From Cercis canadensis (taxonomy: Eukaryota; Streptophyta; Magnoliopsida; Fabales; Fabaceae), in contig QAOA01000289.1 in NCBI GenBank assembly GCA_003255065.1, positions 512,048 through 576,047 on the forward strand: DNA of 64,000 nt, in the 5' to 3' direction. Under the pieces are notes generated by a model. The model ran no database searches. It was not told the origin of the DNA and worked only from the letters and a program-made list of their open reading frames with translations. This document shows positions 11,613-23,307 of this stretch, piece by piece. The translations under genes and the position numbers were made by a program. The stretch's first letter is position 1, and every line of letters begins with the position of its first letter.

Positions 11613-12502
11613 GAAGTAAAGTTAAGTTTGTTAGACAATGTCTGGTGTATTTGAATTGGTGACTTAATGGCAGAAAGTTTATAATGCTAAAGCATGATAA
11701 CAATTTAAAGAGGTTGTCAAAGTTTTTGGTACATTGCGAAGTCCTTATAAAGACTTGAACCTAGAACCTCTCTATCTACAAATTTCGATGCATGCATCCT
11801 AAGAAAATGTAGGAAATATTTATCTATTTTTATGAGAAGAAAATCAACAACGTTGTTAACATATTTAATGACTGTGACACATTGTTTCTTAGGTGTGTAA
11901 GTGACTTGCAGAAACACGTCCATATAATGGAAGTCAGAAAATGTGGCTTAGCTTCTAATTCTGGACAACCAACATTGGTTTAACTGCTATTAGCTGAAAC
12001 GAACACATGCATGATGATGACGTCAGCAACGCCAAAATGTTTAACACCATAAACTCTCGTCAGCAAGGTAAGCTGTACGAATAACACTTCTCATATTTAC
12101 GTCTTACTTCTTATCTCTTACAACTTTGCAGCGATAGTGGTGATTTACAGCTATGAGATTTGCTTCTTACCTCTTCAACTTTTTGCTTGTTTGAAATACT
12201 AAAATTTCTAAAACTTATCTCATTTTGCATCCAATTGGTCCAATAGAAGTCATTGGTCGTGACCTTTGCTCAGTCCAAGTTGTTCGCAATTGCCTGCATG
12301 CTTCGTAAGCTCAGAGCTAATAATTTTTTATGTTTGCCCACTTATCCATAACAAGAATAAGATTTATTTGAAAGCAAGCATTACCATAAAAATTTGACAC
12401 TGTCTATTCAAAAATAAATAAATAAATTTGAATGGCTGTATAGATTCGAGATGACTACAGCTGGTGTATCATTTTCACTTGTTACACTTTGCTTCCTACT
12501 AT
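11613..12502. other. Upstream spacer of the receptor kinase, ends in an assembly gap
   Basis: I see no complete gene. A plus-strand ATG at 12451 opens a short hydrophobic frame (MTTAGVSFSLVTLCFLL) that looks like the start of a secretory signal peptide but runs straight into the N run, so it cannot be judged. The promoter of the receptor kinase should lie in the part nearest 11612; I could not pick a clear TATA box. Confidence 0.5.
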
Positions 12503-13439
12503 NNNNNNNNNNNNNNNNNNNNNNNNNNNNNNNNNNNNNNNNNNNNNNNNNNNNNNNNNNNNNNNNNNNNNNNNNNNNNNNNNNNNNNNNNNNNNNNNNN
12601 NNNNNNNNNNNNNNNNNNNNNNNNNNNNNNNNNNNNNNNNNNNNNNNNNNNNNNNNNNNNNNNNNNNNNNNNNNNNNNNNNNNNNNNNNNNNNNNNNNNN
12701 NNNNNNNNNNNNNNNNNNNNNNNNNNNNNNNNNNNNNNNNNNNNNNNNNNNNNNNNNNNNNNNNNNNNNNNNNNNNNNNNNNNNNNNNNNNNNNNNNNNN
12801 NNNNNNNNNNNNNNNNNNNNNNNNNNNNNNNNNNNNNNNNNNNNNNNNNNNNNNNNNNNNNNNNNNNNNNNNNNNNNNNNNNNNNNNNNNNNNNNNNNNN
12901 NNNNNNNNNNNNNNNNNNNNNNNNNNNNNNNNNNNNNNNNNNNNNNNNNNNNNNNNNNNNNNNNNNNNNNNNNNNNNNNNNNNNNNNNNNNNNNNNNNNN
13001 NNNNNNNNNNNNNNNNNNNNNNNNNNNNNNNNNNNNNNNNNNNNNNNNNNNNNNNNNNNNNNNNNNNNNNNNNNNNNNNNNNNNNNNNNNNNNNNNNNNN
13101 NNNNNNNNNNNNNNNNNNNNNNNNNNNNNNNNNNNNNNNNNNNNNNNNNNNNNNNNNNNNNNNNNNNNNNNNNNNNNNNNNNNNNNNNNNNNNNNNNNNN
13201 NNNNNNNNNNNNNNNNNNNNNNNNNNNNNNNNNNNNNNNNNNNNNNNNNNNNNNNNNNNNNNNNNNNNNNNNNNNNNNNNNNNNNNNNNNNNNNNNNNNN
13301 NNNNNNNNNNNNNNNNNNNNNNNNNNNNNNNNNNNNNNNNNNNNNNNNNNNNNNNNNNNNNNNNNNNNNNNNNNNNNNNNNNNNNNNNNNNNNNNNNNNN
13401 NNNNNNNNNNNNNNNNNNNNNNNNNNNNNNNNNNNNNNN
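12503..13439. other. Assembly gap (937 N)
   Basis: This is a run of undetermined bases. Open frames spanning it are artefacts. It falls directly downstream of the broken last exon of the second kinase copy, so that gene's 3' end may be hidden here. Confidence 0.99.
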
Positions 13440-13677
13440 GAATTGTTCTCTTTTCTCAGGGGAGAAGGAGAGAGGGATGAGAGAGTGAATTTGAAATTTC
13501 TATTTTGAGTGAATTTGAAATACATTATATTGAGACTTTGAAAGTTATTATAAAAATACACCAAAATTTTAAAAATATCTTAAAAAATTACACAAACAAA
13601 ATAATTCAAAATTAACATTTCAAATATATTTTACAAATACATTACACTCTACAAATACTTCATTCAAACATACCCTG
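13440..13677. mobile_element. Probable MITE end interrupting the last kinase exon
   Basis: This AT-rich non-coding segment ends, read on the minus strand from about 13676, in gggtatgtttgaatgaag, the kind of terminus seen in many plant MITEs. The kinase pseudogene's coding similarity stops exactly there, after its MLEIS residues. The other end is lost in the N gap, so the family is unknown. Confidence 0.45.
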
Positions 13678-15587
13678 GAAATTTCCAACATGGATGGCCT
13701 ATCATTTGCATTTTCCTGGACGCATAACAGAGCAATTTGCATGCATCTCGTTAGTTTGCATGGTGAAGCTGTGTCATCAAGTGAGGGATCCACAAACTCC
13801 ATGCCTTCTCCTTCTTTCCACAGCTCATGAGCCTAAAACCGTTACACGTTGATCATGGGCTTGAAAAATAAAAGAAACTTTTTTCATTATTTTTGACAAA
13901 GGGTATAGAAAATAACTTACATATTCCATGAGGTTTAGATTTTCATGCTCTCCGTAAAATCTTGCAGTCCTTCTACCGCTTATAATTTGTAGGAGTAGGA
14001 CTCCAAAGTTGTACACATCAGCCTTTCTTAACATATTCAAGAGGAACATAATCACTGCACCAGATCATGAACAAAGTAACATGATGAATAGCTAAGCATC
14101 TACAAGATCTTGAGTCATGAAGATTTATGAGACTAATACTCACTATGTTCCAACAATTTTGGCTGTGTTTGCTTCAAGTTCATCTTTTGTGAATATTCTC
14201 GCAATACCAAAGTCTGAGATCTTTGGCCTCTCTCATGGTCCAATAAAATATTGCTAACTTTTAAAACTTTATGAATTATTGTGAATCTTGAATATTCCTA
14301 TAGATACAAAAGCTCTTGAGTAACTCCTTCAATGATGTCCACTCGTTTTCTCCAGTCTAGCTGATATTGCCTAATAGGATCTATTTCAAAATCAAGTAAC
14401 AAAAACTAATTTGTGTCAAAATTCTTAAGCTAAGAAAATTTAGGTGAAGAAACCATTTAATTAATTTTAATGAAAATGATAGTAGTGTGCTCTAATCAGC
14501 TAAGAATATGAAGAACAGCAACCTATGCCCACAAGACAAGATTATGAGCAGAAATCTCATGTTAAGATTATCCCCTCCATTTAATAAGGATGCATTGCAA
14601 AACCGAGTTTTATTTTTTAAGGCCTTCATTATGACTATGCTGCATATTCACTCATGTTAGAGGGTAGAGCTGCAGATTTTTTCTAACCAAAGAGGTAGTA
14701 GTCCAGGCTTTTGTTTGGTATGTACTCATAAACAAGCATCTGTTCTTCTCCATCAATGTAGAATCCCAACAACCGAACAAGATTCACATGTTGTAATCTT
14801 GCAGTAAGCATTACCTCATTTTTGAATTCCTCAAATCCTTGAGTAGAAGTTTTTGAAAGCTTCTTCACTACTACTTCCTGCCCATCTGGCAATATGCCCT
14901 GGGGAAATAGGCAAGTTATTTTCAAAACAAGCATTTCCTAATTATATCCCTTCACTAAAGTTAAAAAATTCTACATGATTTTGCCTAGATGAAGTAAAAA
15001 GAAGACAAATCAATTTGTGATAAGGGTTTTCAGTAATAACAAGTTCCAATTTGGATGGGTTAACAAAAAATCTGTTCCATTCCTCCTCTAATATAGTGTT
15101 CTGCATTGTCTTTTCCTGTACACTATATCACAGAATACGAGTTTCTTTGGTTAAAACTTTACCTTGTAAACAGGACCATAACCACCCTCACCAAGCTTAT
15201 TTGCAATTGAAAATCCATCTGTGGCTACCTCAATGCCTGAAAATCTGAGGACTTGCAAATTTGGTGCATTGCCATGAAAATCTCCTGTAGCTTCTTTATT
15301 TACTTTAGACCAGAAATCTCTGGCAGCATTAACCATCACTGCATAACGATTTAGAAACAGTTTCAGTTTCTTTATCCATGATCATTATCAATATTTATTA
15401 ATCTCAACTCAATAATTGTAGATGGAGAATAAGCACAGTTGAGAAAATTACTCTTTGGTTTGAAGAATCTCCTCCTTAAGCAGTAAATTATGACGCCCGA
15501 ATAGCAGAATAGATATAGCAGTTGTAGTCAAAATGATCACCAATAATCTGCGCCTACTCTGATGTCCATTGTTGTCAACCTGTTGAG
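13678..15587 (-). pseudogene. Second receptor-kinase copy, degraded
   Basis: Exons 2-7 of the neighbouring CHRK1-type gene are recognisable at 15587-about 15452, 15338-15163, 14898-14688, 14380-14144, 14054-13921 and 13832-13678. Exons 3 (176 nt) and 4 (211 nt) have kept their length and splice sites. The rest is broken. There is a one-base insertion in the membrane exon near 15510. Exon 5 has a TAG stop at about 14311-14313, has HRDLK changed to HKVLK (catalytic Asp lost) and is one base short (237 versus 238 nt). Exon 6 has a 17-base deletion (134 versus 151 nt) that creates TGA. Exon 7 is cut off by a MITE-like sequence and the assembly gap. No chitinase ectodomain is joined to it directly; the remnant at 16460-16873 may have been its partner. 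It is clearly a pseudogene. Confidence 0.9.
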
Positions 15588-16446
15588 CTGGCAAATTACG
15601 CATCATAAAAATTAGAGTTACGTTATGATACAAATCCGTCAAACTGCTACTTCTTTTTCAAGCTAGTTTTAATTGGCTTTTGTCAATGTTTATATAAGCC
15701 AAGCCCAGAATTGATTTTCAGTTAGTGTCATGGTTTAATGACGGCCAAAAATAAAATAAAATTGAGTGGCATGCACAATGCTTATCTAATCAAGTCTATG
15801 CATGGTAATCATCTTGAGGGTAGGTTTATTTCAGGGTAAGTGGCAGTCAACATTTTGATTCTCTTCATCATTTCAGAAAACAAACAAAAGAGAAAATGCA
15901 AACCCAATAACACTCCACCGCCCAATAAATATGATGTAAACTTGATTCACATTTCACTAATAAATTGGAAGAATTTTGTTAAGTTCTGCTTGCTGCTACT
16001 TCATCCTCTCGTGACAATTTTGGATTTGGTTAATATTATATGAATTCATCTTATAATTTTTCTCAAAATGATTGGAACTTATAAAATTATTTATATTTAG
16101 GTCCTAATCCTTAACGTAATCGTTGTATTTGTTAATTTGAAATACTTTCCTAGAAGAGTGATACATATTGAAATTTATAGATTCTGTCTTGTACATAATG
16201 ATACTGAGTTTACAAGTATTTTTCAAATGCAAGATGTAAAAAATTACCTGCATGTAGATCATACAATTCGCCGAATATGAACTGGTTTCGGCCCTCTTCC
16301 TCTCTAGTTTGCATCTTTCATGGCGATGCTCTCCCTCTTCCTTCGCATTTCTTCAAAGGATGGCCAAAACGAAAAGCTGAGATTTTCATTGGCTTACTAG
16401 TTACTATAGAGTAAATAATTATGATACTATAATTTTACTCTTTCAT
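15588..16446. other. Spacer between kinase pseudogene and chitinase remnant
   Basis: I see no gene. The stretch just below 16446 resembles the 3' flank of the chitinase at 19100-19175 (gaatatagtataat-like and ttcatatct-like words), so it is part of the same tandem duplication. Confidence 0.5.
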
Positions 16447-16459
16447 CTCTATATCTATC

Positions 16460-16873
16460 ATCCCCATGCACGGAAAGCTGCAATACATAAGAAACAAAAA
16501 CCCATTAGAAGAGGGAAATATTTGGAAGAGGAATTGCAATGGTACCGTACAACTCTCGCATGAACAAATAATTTAGAAATATGTAATTTTAGTAATACAT
16601 AAATAAATTTCCAAATTATGATAGGGTTTGGGTGAAGCTTGAGAATTGAGCCGAGTTAGCAGAGGAAACGGTAACTTGGTAGGTGTTGGGATCAAGATCA
16701 GCAAATGCACAAAAGAGATGGGTGAATAGAGATGCATTTATGTTAGATACTGGAAATCCACTCCCAGGAAACCAGTAACCTCCTCTGATGACAGTTTATG
16801 CAGACAACAAGTGGAGTTGGAGGATGAAAAGGAGAGTGGAAATGAGAGTTGAAAGCGTTTTGGAGTAAGCCAT
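16460..16873 (-). pseudogene. Class V chitinase remnant with internal deletion
   Basis: The ATG at 16873 starts a copy of the GH18 signal peptide and first strand, closely matching the chitinase that starts at 30288 (shared words include GGYWFPGSGF and INASLFTHLF). A CAA-to-TAA change gives a stop right after the signal peptide (near 16797-16799). Similarity ends near 16620. The small last exon (tttccgtgcatgggg, minus strand, about 16485-16460) and part of its intron follow directly, so most of exon 1, including the catalytic site, has been deleted. It lies between the kinase pseudogene and the intact-type chitinase on the same strand, as expected of a tandem copy. Confidence 0.85.
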
Positions 16874-16961
16874 TTTAAGGAACAAGAATTTGATGGAGTA
16901 TGAAGCAAAATGAAGTTATGGTCCATTTACAAGTTAATACATTAAGTAATTTGTATATATA

Positions 16962-17482
16962 AGTTTACATTTCACAAATATATTTATTTATCTATTAGAT
17001 TTTTAAAATTATTTATCAAATTACTATACATTTTTTTAAAAAAAAAATGAAATTTGACAGTATAGATTCTACTGAACACACGAGATCCCATGTGACATGT
17101 CTCCACTAGACGTGTCACGTGGGATAAGACATGTCCAGTATGACAAGACTGCACATAGGAACACGCCATTTCCCTTTTGGTATATCCCTATTGGACCTGT
17201 GTCATGGCCAATGGCGTGTTGACACATCATCCCATTCTAAATCTTTTCAACTTCTCTTTCATCTCGAAAGCAACCTTCTTGCTTATTCTTCTTTCCTATT
17301 GCATCTTGCCACGTGAACATGTTGTATCCTACGTGACGTGTTCAATAAGAACATGTTGCATGAGATGCGATGTGTTCAGTAAGCCCTATGCTGTCAAATT
17401 TTTTTTAAAAAAAGTATAATAATTTAATAAATAGTTTTAAAATAATGATAAATAAAGAAATAAATTTATGAAATGTAATATT
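16962..17482. repeat. Palindromic element of about 520 bp, first of two
   Basis: The left arm (about 16962-17170) and right arm (about 17210-17482) are imperfect reverse complements. Examples are aaatttgacagtatag (17050) against ctatgctgtcaaattt (17388), and aacacgccatt (17160) against aatggcgtgtt (17211). It lies directly upstream of the chitinase remnant and has no coding content. It fits a MITE or foldback element. Confidence 0.75.
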
Positions 17483-17615
17483 AGAATTAAAACTCCAAAT
17501 TATAAAGACGTCCAAAACTAAAATACTATTAACACTTGAGACGATGGACATAATATAATATATGCATATAATTTCTCCGAAAAGTAATTAAGATTATCCG
17601 CAGCAGAGGATGGTC

Positions 17616-18156
17616 CTTTGGAGTCATTCTTTTGAATAATGCAGATTTGGAAACTATTTACACATCTACCGCACATTTGAAACAATTTCCTTAACTACGG
17701 CAATTTTTTTTTATTCTTTTTTCTGTTGAGTGTCGCATTTTGGACAAATAGTTGAGTGTTGAATTTTTGCTGGAGCTCATGTGGAGTGCCGCACTTTAGG
17801 AAATTTTTTTTTTTTTTTTTTTAACCTTGTATGAAGAGTCGCATTTTCACCCCCTTGGAGTCTCATTTTGGGGTAGAGCACATGTGGAGTGCTGCACTAG
17901 TCATAGTGCGGCACTCCACATGTGCTCCACCATCCAAAATGCGACTCCATGCAAGGTAAAAAAAAAAATTTCCCAAAGTGCGGCACTTCACGTGAACTCC
18001 AGCAGAAATTTGACACTCAACTGTTTGTCCAAAATGCGACACTTAACAGGAAAAAAAATAAAAATTGCCGTAGTTAAGGAAATTGTTTCAAATGTGCGGT
18101 AGATGTGTAAATAGTTTCTAAATCTGCATTATTCAGAAGAATGACTCTGTCCTTCG
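17616..18156. repeat. Near-perfect palindrome of about 540 bp
   Basis: The left arm, starting about 17616, is matched in reverse complement by the right arm ending about 18156, with a turn of only a few bases near 17900. Perfect or near-perfect blocks include tttacacatctaccgcacat with atgtgcggtagatgtgtaaa, aatttccttaactacggcaa with ttgccgtagttaaggaaatt, and cacatgtggagtgc with gcactccacatgtg. Inside each arm the motif catgtggagtgc(c/t)gcac occurs twice. There is no ORF. A transcript would fold into one very long hairpin. Confidence 0.9.
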
Positions 18157-19174
18157 AGTATATTACTTTATTTTTTTCTTCCATCATTAGACAAAGGGTA
18201 GCTCAACCTCGTTGGCATAAATCCTACCCACTCTCATATCTCAATAGGATCTTTGAAAAGTGAAACCTCACTCTAACACTTGAGACAATGGACACTTAAG
18301 TTTAGCCTATAGAGTATAGAGTAGCTTGAAATTAACTTAAAAGATATTAGATGAAAGTAGTAGGGTCCATCATCCATGAATTTGCTGCCACTTGGTGTGA
18401 TTCACAAGAAGGAAGCTTTCTCTTCTCTTGTGATTGCCATAGGATTGAGTCTTGGGGGTGCGTTTCTTATTACCTTATCTAAATAAATATGAGGGTTTCT
18501 TTCTTTCTTTTCTTCCCCACAAGTACATAATCTTGGGGGTGCTTCTCTTATCTTACTTTACGTTCACGCAATTGTTCAGTAAGATGTTGTAAAGTGAAAG
18601 GAACAACATCATGTGTGTGGATTCGGCTGCGACGATTTGCGACAACCATTACAAGTATCACTTTCACTTTTGCTTGGCACTTGCCAGAGTTAATCACCTT
18701 GAATAGCAACGTGGTCACTAAATATTATCTTGTTTTTTTTTTTTTTTAAGGGAATGGCAAGTTTATGTATAGGAATTTTTTAGATATTTTTTATATTTAT
18801 ATAATATATTATATCATATAAGAATAGTTAATATATAAATAACATGTATATAAATTAATTATTTTTAAGTTTGTTTAAAAAAATGAGATAAATTATATTT
18901 ATATTTAATAAAATATAAAAATTACGTATATTTATCATGTCAGTATAACATATTTATGTAGTATTATAAAATCTATTTGAAAGCTAAACAACAAAAATGA
19001 AGACTCAATTTTTTCCATATATCTGCCTATAACAAGTATAAGTACAATCAGCTCTCAGCAGCCTTATTACAAATAACATAATATAAATGTATTCTCCACC
19101 AGTTAGCCTGGTGTATTATTCACTAAAATAATATTATGAATATAGTATAATCTCTCAGCGATGACTCTTCATAT
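18157..19174. other. Spacer downstream of the split chitinase
   Basis: No gene is seen. The segment is AT-rich with a T run near 18731-18748. The 20-mer aacacttgagacaatggaca at 18275 repeats (19 of 20) the one at 17531, so the same phrase flanks the large palindrome on both sides. Confidence 0.5.
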
Positions 19175-19716
19175 CTATGATCCCCATGTCTGAAACGCTG
19201 CAAATAAAACAAAAGGTTACCCGTTAGAACAACAAAAGGACAGAGTTGCTATCTATAACACAGGAAACATAAAGATAGATTAGAAAAAGCAGAGGAACTG
19301 TACAGTCATCAATTAACAAAGCTATCAAATATACTTTTTGATAGAGTTCACACTCACCGGTTTGAGAAAGAGCCCAATTGTTATCTGCACCAACATGCCA
19401 AGCAAAATATCCAAGCAAAGCCTTTTGCTTAGCATAAGTAACCTTTGTAAAGATACTCTGAGTGTCATCGTACCCAATCCATGTTGTTCCAGAATAGCAA
19501 TAATCTGACACAACAGTGGAATTGTACACAGTTTGTGCCCCATTCTGGCTAATAAAATTTCTAATCTGCCCATATCCCATAGACCCATCTCCCCCAATAG
19601 TAGAAGCATTAGCAGGAGCAAACAATCCATGATTGTTAGCATCCAACAAACGCCATGCATAGCCATAAAAGGGTAAACCCAGTGCTAACTTGTTTGCAGC
19701 CAAACCAGATTGAATC

Positions 19717-20077
19717 TGACGATGCCTGAGCTTGAGGTCGGGCACAACCACCGAGGTCGGGTCGCCGGGGGCGGTCTCACTTCTGCCTGTCGGGCGGCCG
19801 AGTAACCTGCGAACAAAAGCTACCGGGCCGGGTTAAGTTTACCGGGCTCCGAAGATTAAGTCAGATCGGTTTCGTCTAAGAGGTTGGATTGTAACTGTCA
19901 GTAAATGGGATTTTTCGTCCCCTTTTCTGTGTTGGGTCAGGGACTATTTATAATAGATGGAAAGCATGAGCTGACGGGTCAGGCGAAATATGAGACCCGT
20001 TTCGTTGTTTGGGCCTTTCGGGTTATAACCTTATTTGGGTTTTATAGTATGCGGGCCCGTTTTTTAGGGCCACCACA
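19717..20077 (-). repeat. 3' LTR of the Tat element (361 bp)
   Basis: It begins tgacgatgcctgag and ends gggccaccaca on the plus strand. It differs from the other LTR (28838-29198) by only five substitutions that I can see, with no length change. It is the 3' LTR in the direction of gag-pol. Confidence 0.95.
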
Positions 20078-20524
20078 CTTGCCCCAAAAAAGGAAGTCCG
20101 AGACTTTTATGTTCTCGGGTTTGAAAAAGAAAATGGCGCCAAACTAAAATATTTCATTTTAAGTGATTGGTTACCTTGGTGCCATCTGGCAAGGCGGGGA
20201 TGGGATGGTAGGCAATTACTCCAGAGGCTGCAGGGTGTGTGTCTCGAGGTGAGTAATGACGGTATAGGAGGCGGCGCTGCCGTTTCGCGGGCTACGATGC
20301 GTCGCTAAGCCTGACCGTTGGATGAAATTAATCTGATCCGTTATATGGAGAAAGTAGAACGGTATAAATATGGTTGGCTTATGTGTTGGTGCATTTTTCG
20401 CGAACGAGTTTCAGAAGCTGTGCTGAGCAAAAAGAACGGTCGCATTTTCGCCAACGCGCTTTCGAGGAGTCTCTTTCTCTCGAGCTTGCGATACCACAGG
20501 TAGCTTTCACTTCTTCTTCTTGAG

Positions 20525-22741
20525 ATGACTTCTTCTGGTGAGGTGTCCGCTTCTTCTTCTGGTTCTTTGAGCGAGGGGCCCCCTGAGAGGGTCTCTGTTC
20601 CGTTATTTGTTCATCAACGGGTTAGGGAAGTTAAACCGTCGATTAGGGCTAAGCATACCAAAGCTTTGTGGGATAGCCATGTAAATATAAACACAGACTA
20701 CCATGATTTCGACTTAAAGCCCTACCCGAGGAATGCTCCTGTTTGTGAGAATTGCCCTAGAGACGATTTTTTTACGTTTAACGCCGCCTTTCTTAACCGA
20801 GCTGGGGCTGAGCTTCCACTCACGGACTTCGAAATGGAGTTCCTACGAGTTGTGAATGCGGCCCCTACTCAAATTTATACAAACGAGTGGGGTTTCCTTA
20901 GGGCCTTTTAAGCCATGTGTAACATTTTGTTTGTAGATGCCAGGGTCGATGTGTTTTTTCATTTTTTCACTTTAAAACACATCAGGGAGACCGATCAAGA
21001 GTATGTTTACATGGCGAGCCGGCCTCGATTGTCGCTAATGAAGGCAGTCGAGGATTCGGCTAAAGGGTGGAAGGACCAATTTTTCTGGGTAACCATACCG
21101 ACCTGGGATGGGATCCCCAGGCCGGACAAGGCATTCTTCCTCCATGAGGATGGAACTCCCCGATTCCCTTTGCGATGGAATCAATATCTTAACAAGCAAC
21201 AGGCTCGGGCTATGGGCGAGTATGACCGAGAGGCTTGTCGGATAATTGAGATCATAGCCGAGTACACCTGTGAAAAGTCAAACCTCGTTCAGCTGAGGGC
21301 GAGAGATTTGATTGGTCGGTAAAATAGCCTTACCATTTCGTGTTGGTTGTTTTGTTTTTTTTAAAAAATGATTGACCAAAAAATGTTTATTTGTGACTGT
21401 CTTGCAGAAGAGAAGGTCAGCAAAGCAGAGATGGTGCGACTCTCCAAACTCGCTAAATACCGGACCCGAGAGCAGCCTGAAGCATCGGCGGCGACTCCCA
21501 AACAGCGAACGGAGCAGGCTGAAGACCCGACAATTGTCACTGTAGCAGAACCAGTGACAGTTGTCGCAGCTGAGCACACTGGGGCAGCTGAGCACACCGG
21601 GGAGGGGGAAGAGGCTGGCGAGCAAGAAACTGTGCCTAAGGGGAATAGGGAGAAACGCCCTATTCCATCCGACCGCCCAACCGACCTCCAAGAGAAAGGA
21701 AAAGGGACCAAGAAACATAAGGCCCATCGCGAGCATGGCAGGCACGAGGGTTCCTCTCACCAGGCTGCACGGGGGACCACAGCTGAGGTCAGAGGTCTCG
21801 AACTCTTCTCTGCTGATTTGGCGACTAGAGACCCCAACCACGCCAGTTGCTCATATTGGAATACCCGGCTTCCTCTCTAGGAAAGGGTGGATTCCATCCT
21901 TACAAAGGTGGACACTAACCGACTAGCGAAAGCGCCGGTAGACATGCTATTGTCATATATGCTGTCGACTGCTGCCAGGGAGCTAGCTATCGTCCGAAGC
22001 TTACAGAAGAGGATGGGCAGTCAGGATCTGGCAAAAAGGGCGCAAGAGGCGGAGGCCGAGGCCCGGCTGCAAGCTAGGGAGGCGCAGAAAGCACTTGAAG
22101 AGGCCAGGGCTGAAGCAAAACAACTTCGCGATGAGCGAGAGTTAATTCTGGCCGCCAAAGATGAAGCCGAAGCTGAGGCTCACAAACTTCGCGGTGATGT
22201 AAAGGAGCTCGAGATTCGCCATGAAGTGGGCACGAAGGTGTTGGAGGAGGCTCATGCCCGGGCCTGCGAAGTTCGCGATACTTTGCAGGAAGTGCGAGTG
22301 CAAATGCGCCGGCGGGTTGAGAGAGCTCGCGAGTCAAAGAGCAGGATGAGAAAAAGAGCTGAGGAAAAATTGGAAAGGAACTTTGCTCTTGCCCTGGAGC
22401 AAGGTTTCTTTAATGCTGTGGAGCAAGCTCGGCTGCAGTTCCCCAACCTCTGGACTGAAGAGATGGACTGCTTTAAAATTGTGCGGGGGGGGCAATTAGT
22501 GCACGACGATGACGGTGGCGAGACCCCGGCGGGCGTGAATGATGATGCAGAGACCCGGGTATCCGACTCTGAGGGGGACTACGACTCAGCTACGGAGGAA
22601 GAAATGTATGGTCCCCCAGTTGTGGGGAGTCCCCCTGTAGAATATGATCCTCTCTGTAATATACTACGCAAGAGATGTAAATTTTGCCAATATATACAAA
22701 GTGATTTTTGTGTTGATACAACAATAGTTTTAATGTTTTAG
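20525..22741 (+). pseudogene. Antisense ORF of the Tat element with intron and coiled coil
   Basis: This is a long coding region on the strand opposite to gag-pol. The ATG at 20525 opens an N-terminal domain (to about 21314) resembling the plant 'putative gypsy-type transposon' family. A likely intron follows (GT at 21315, AG at 21407; frame kept). Then come a basic, low-complexity linker, a long Glu/Ala/Arg-rich coiled coil (about 22000-22440) and an acidic tail ending at 22741. Two in-frame stops break it: TAA at 20909-20911 and TAG at 21878-21880. The frame continues unchanged after both, so they look like single-base changes. The function of such antisense ORFs in Tat elements is unknown. 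The family name is from memory and should be checked. Confidence 0.7.
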
Positions 22742-22936
22742 ATCGGGTTTAGATTAATAACTGTTTTATAAGAAAATAAGAATCTGCTGATGCTAAGTGA
22801 AGAAACCATGTTTTTTTTTTTTTTTTTTCAGCGGTGTGATTGGTGTATGCTTGGGGTTTTTTACAGAGTAATTTAAGTCGGCCTTGGTTGGTTCTTGCAA
22901 GAGAGTCGGGCAACAGTGTTTGTAGATCGAATAAGG

Positions 22937-23270
22937 TTTACACTCGCGCGGGAAGTTGCAAACGAGAAGTGAGCAAGCACGGTATGTGGGACCGGTTAAG
23001 GTTTGCACTCGCGATGGAGGTTGCAAACAAAGCAAACAAGCTCGGTATTTACTACCGGCTAAGGTTTGCATTCGCGATGAAGGTTGCAAACAAAGTAAAC
23101 AAGCTCGGTATTTGTGACCGGCTAAGGTTTGCACTCGCGATGAAGGTTGCAAACAAAGCAAACAAGCTCGGTATTTGTGACCGGCTAAAGTTTGCACTCG
23201 CGATAGAGGTTGCAAACAAAGCAAACAAGCTCGGTATCTGCGACCGGCTAAAGTTTGCATTCACGATGGA
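22937..23270. repeat. 63-bp tandem repeat, about 5.3 copies
   Basis: The unit starts gtttgcactcgcgatgaagg and ends gaccggctaag. It occurs from about 22937, with the first copy diverged and the next four close, and stops partway through a sixth. Each unit holds an inverted pair, gtttgca and tgcaaac, that could form a small hairpin. Because 63 is a multiple of three, the array stays open in several frames, which explains repetitive ORFs there. It lies between the antisense ORF and the integrase end. Confidence 0.9.
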
Positions 23271-23307
23271 GGAATGAATAAAATAATCATACAGAGTTGA
23301 AAATACT

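Noticed and set aside
12451..13564. Long open frames across the N run
   Set aside because: They consist almost entirely of undetermined bases; only the first 17 codons are real sequence.
22937..23270. Spaced repeats that could suggest a CRISPR-like array
   Set aside because: The repeats are contiguous 63-mers without unique spacers, and they lie inside a plant retroelement.
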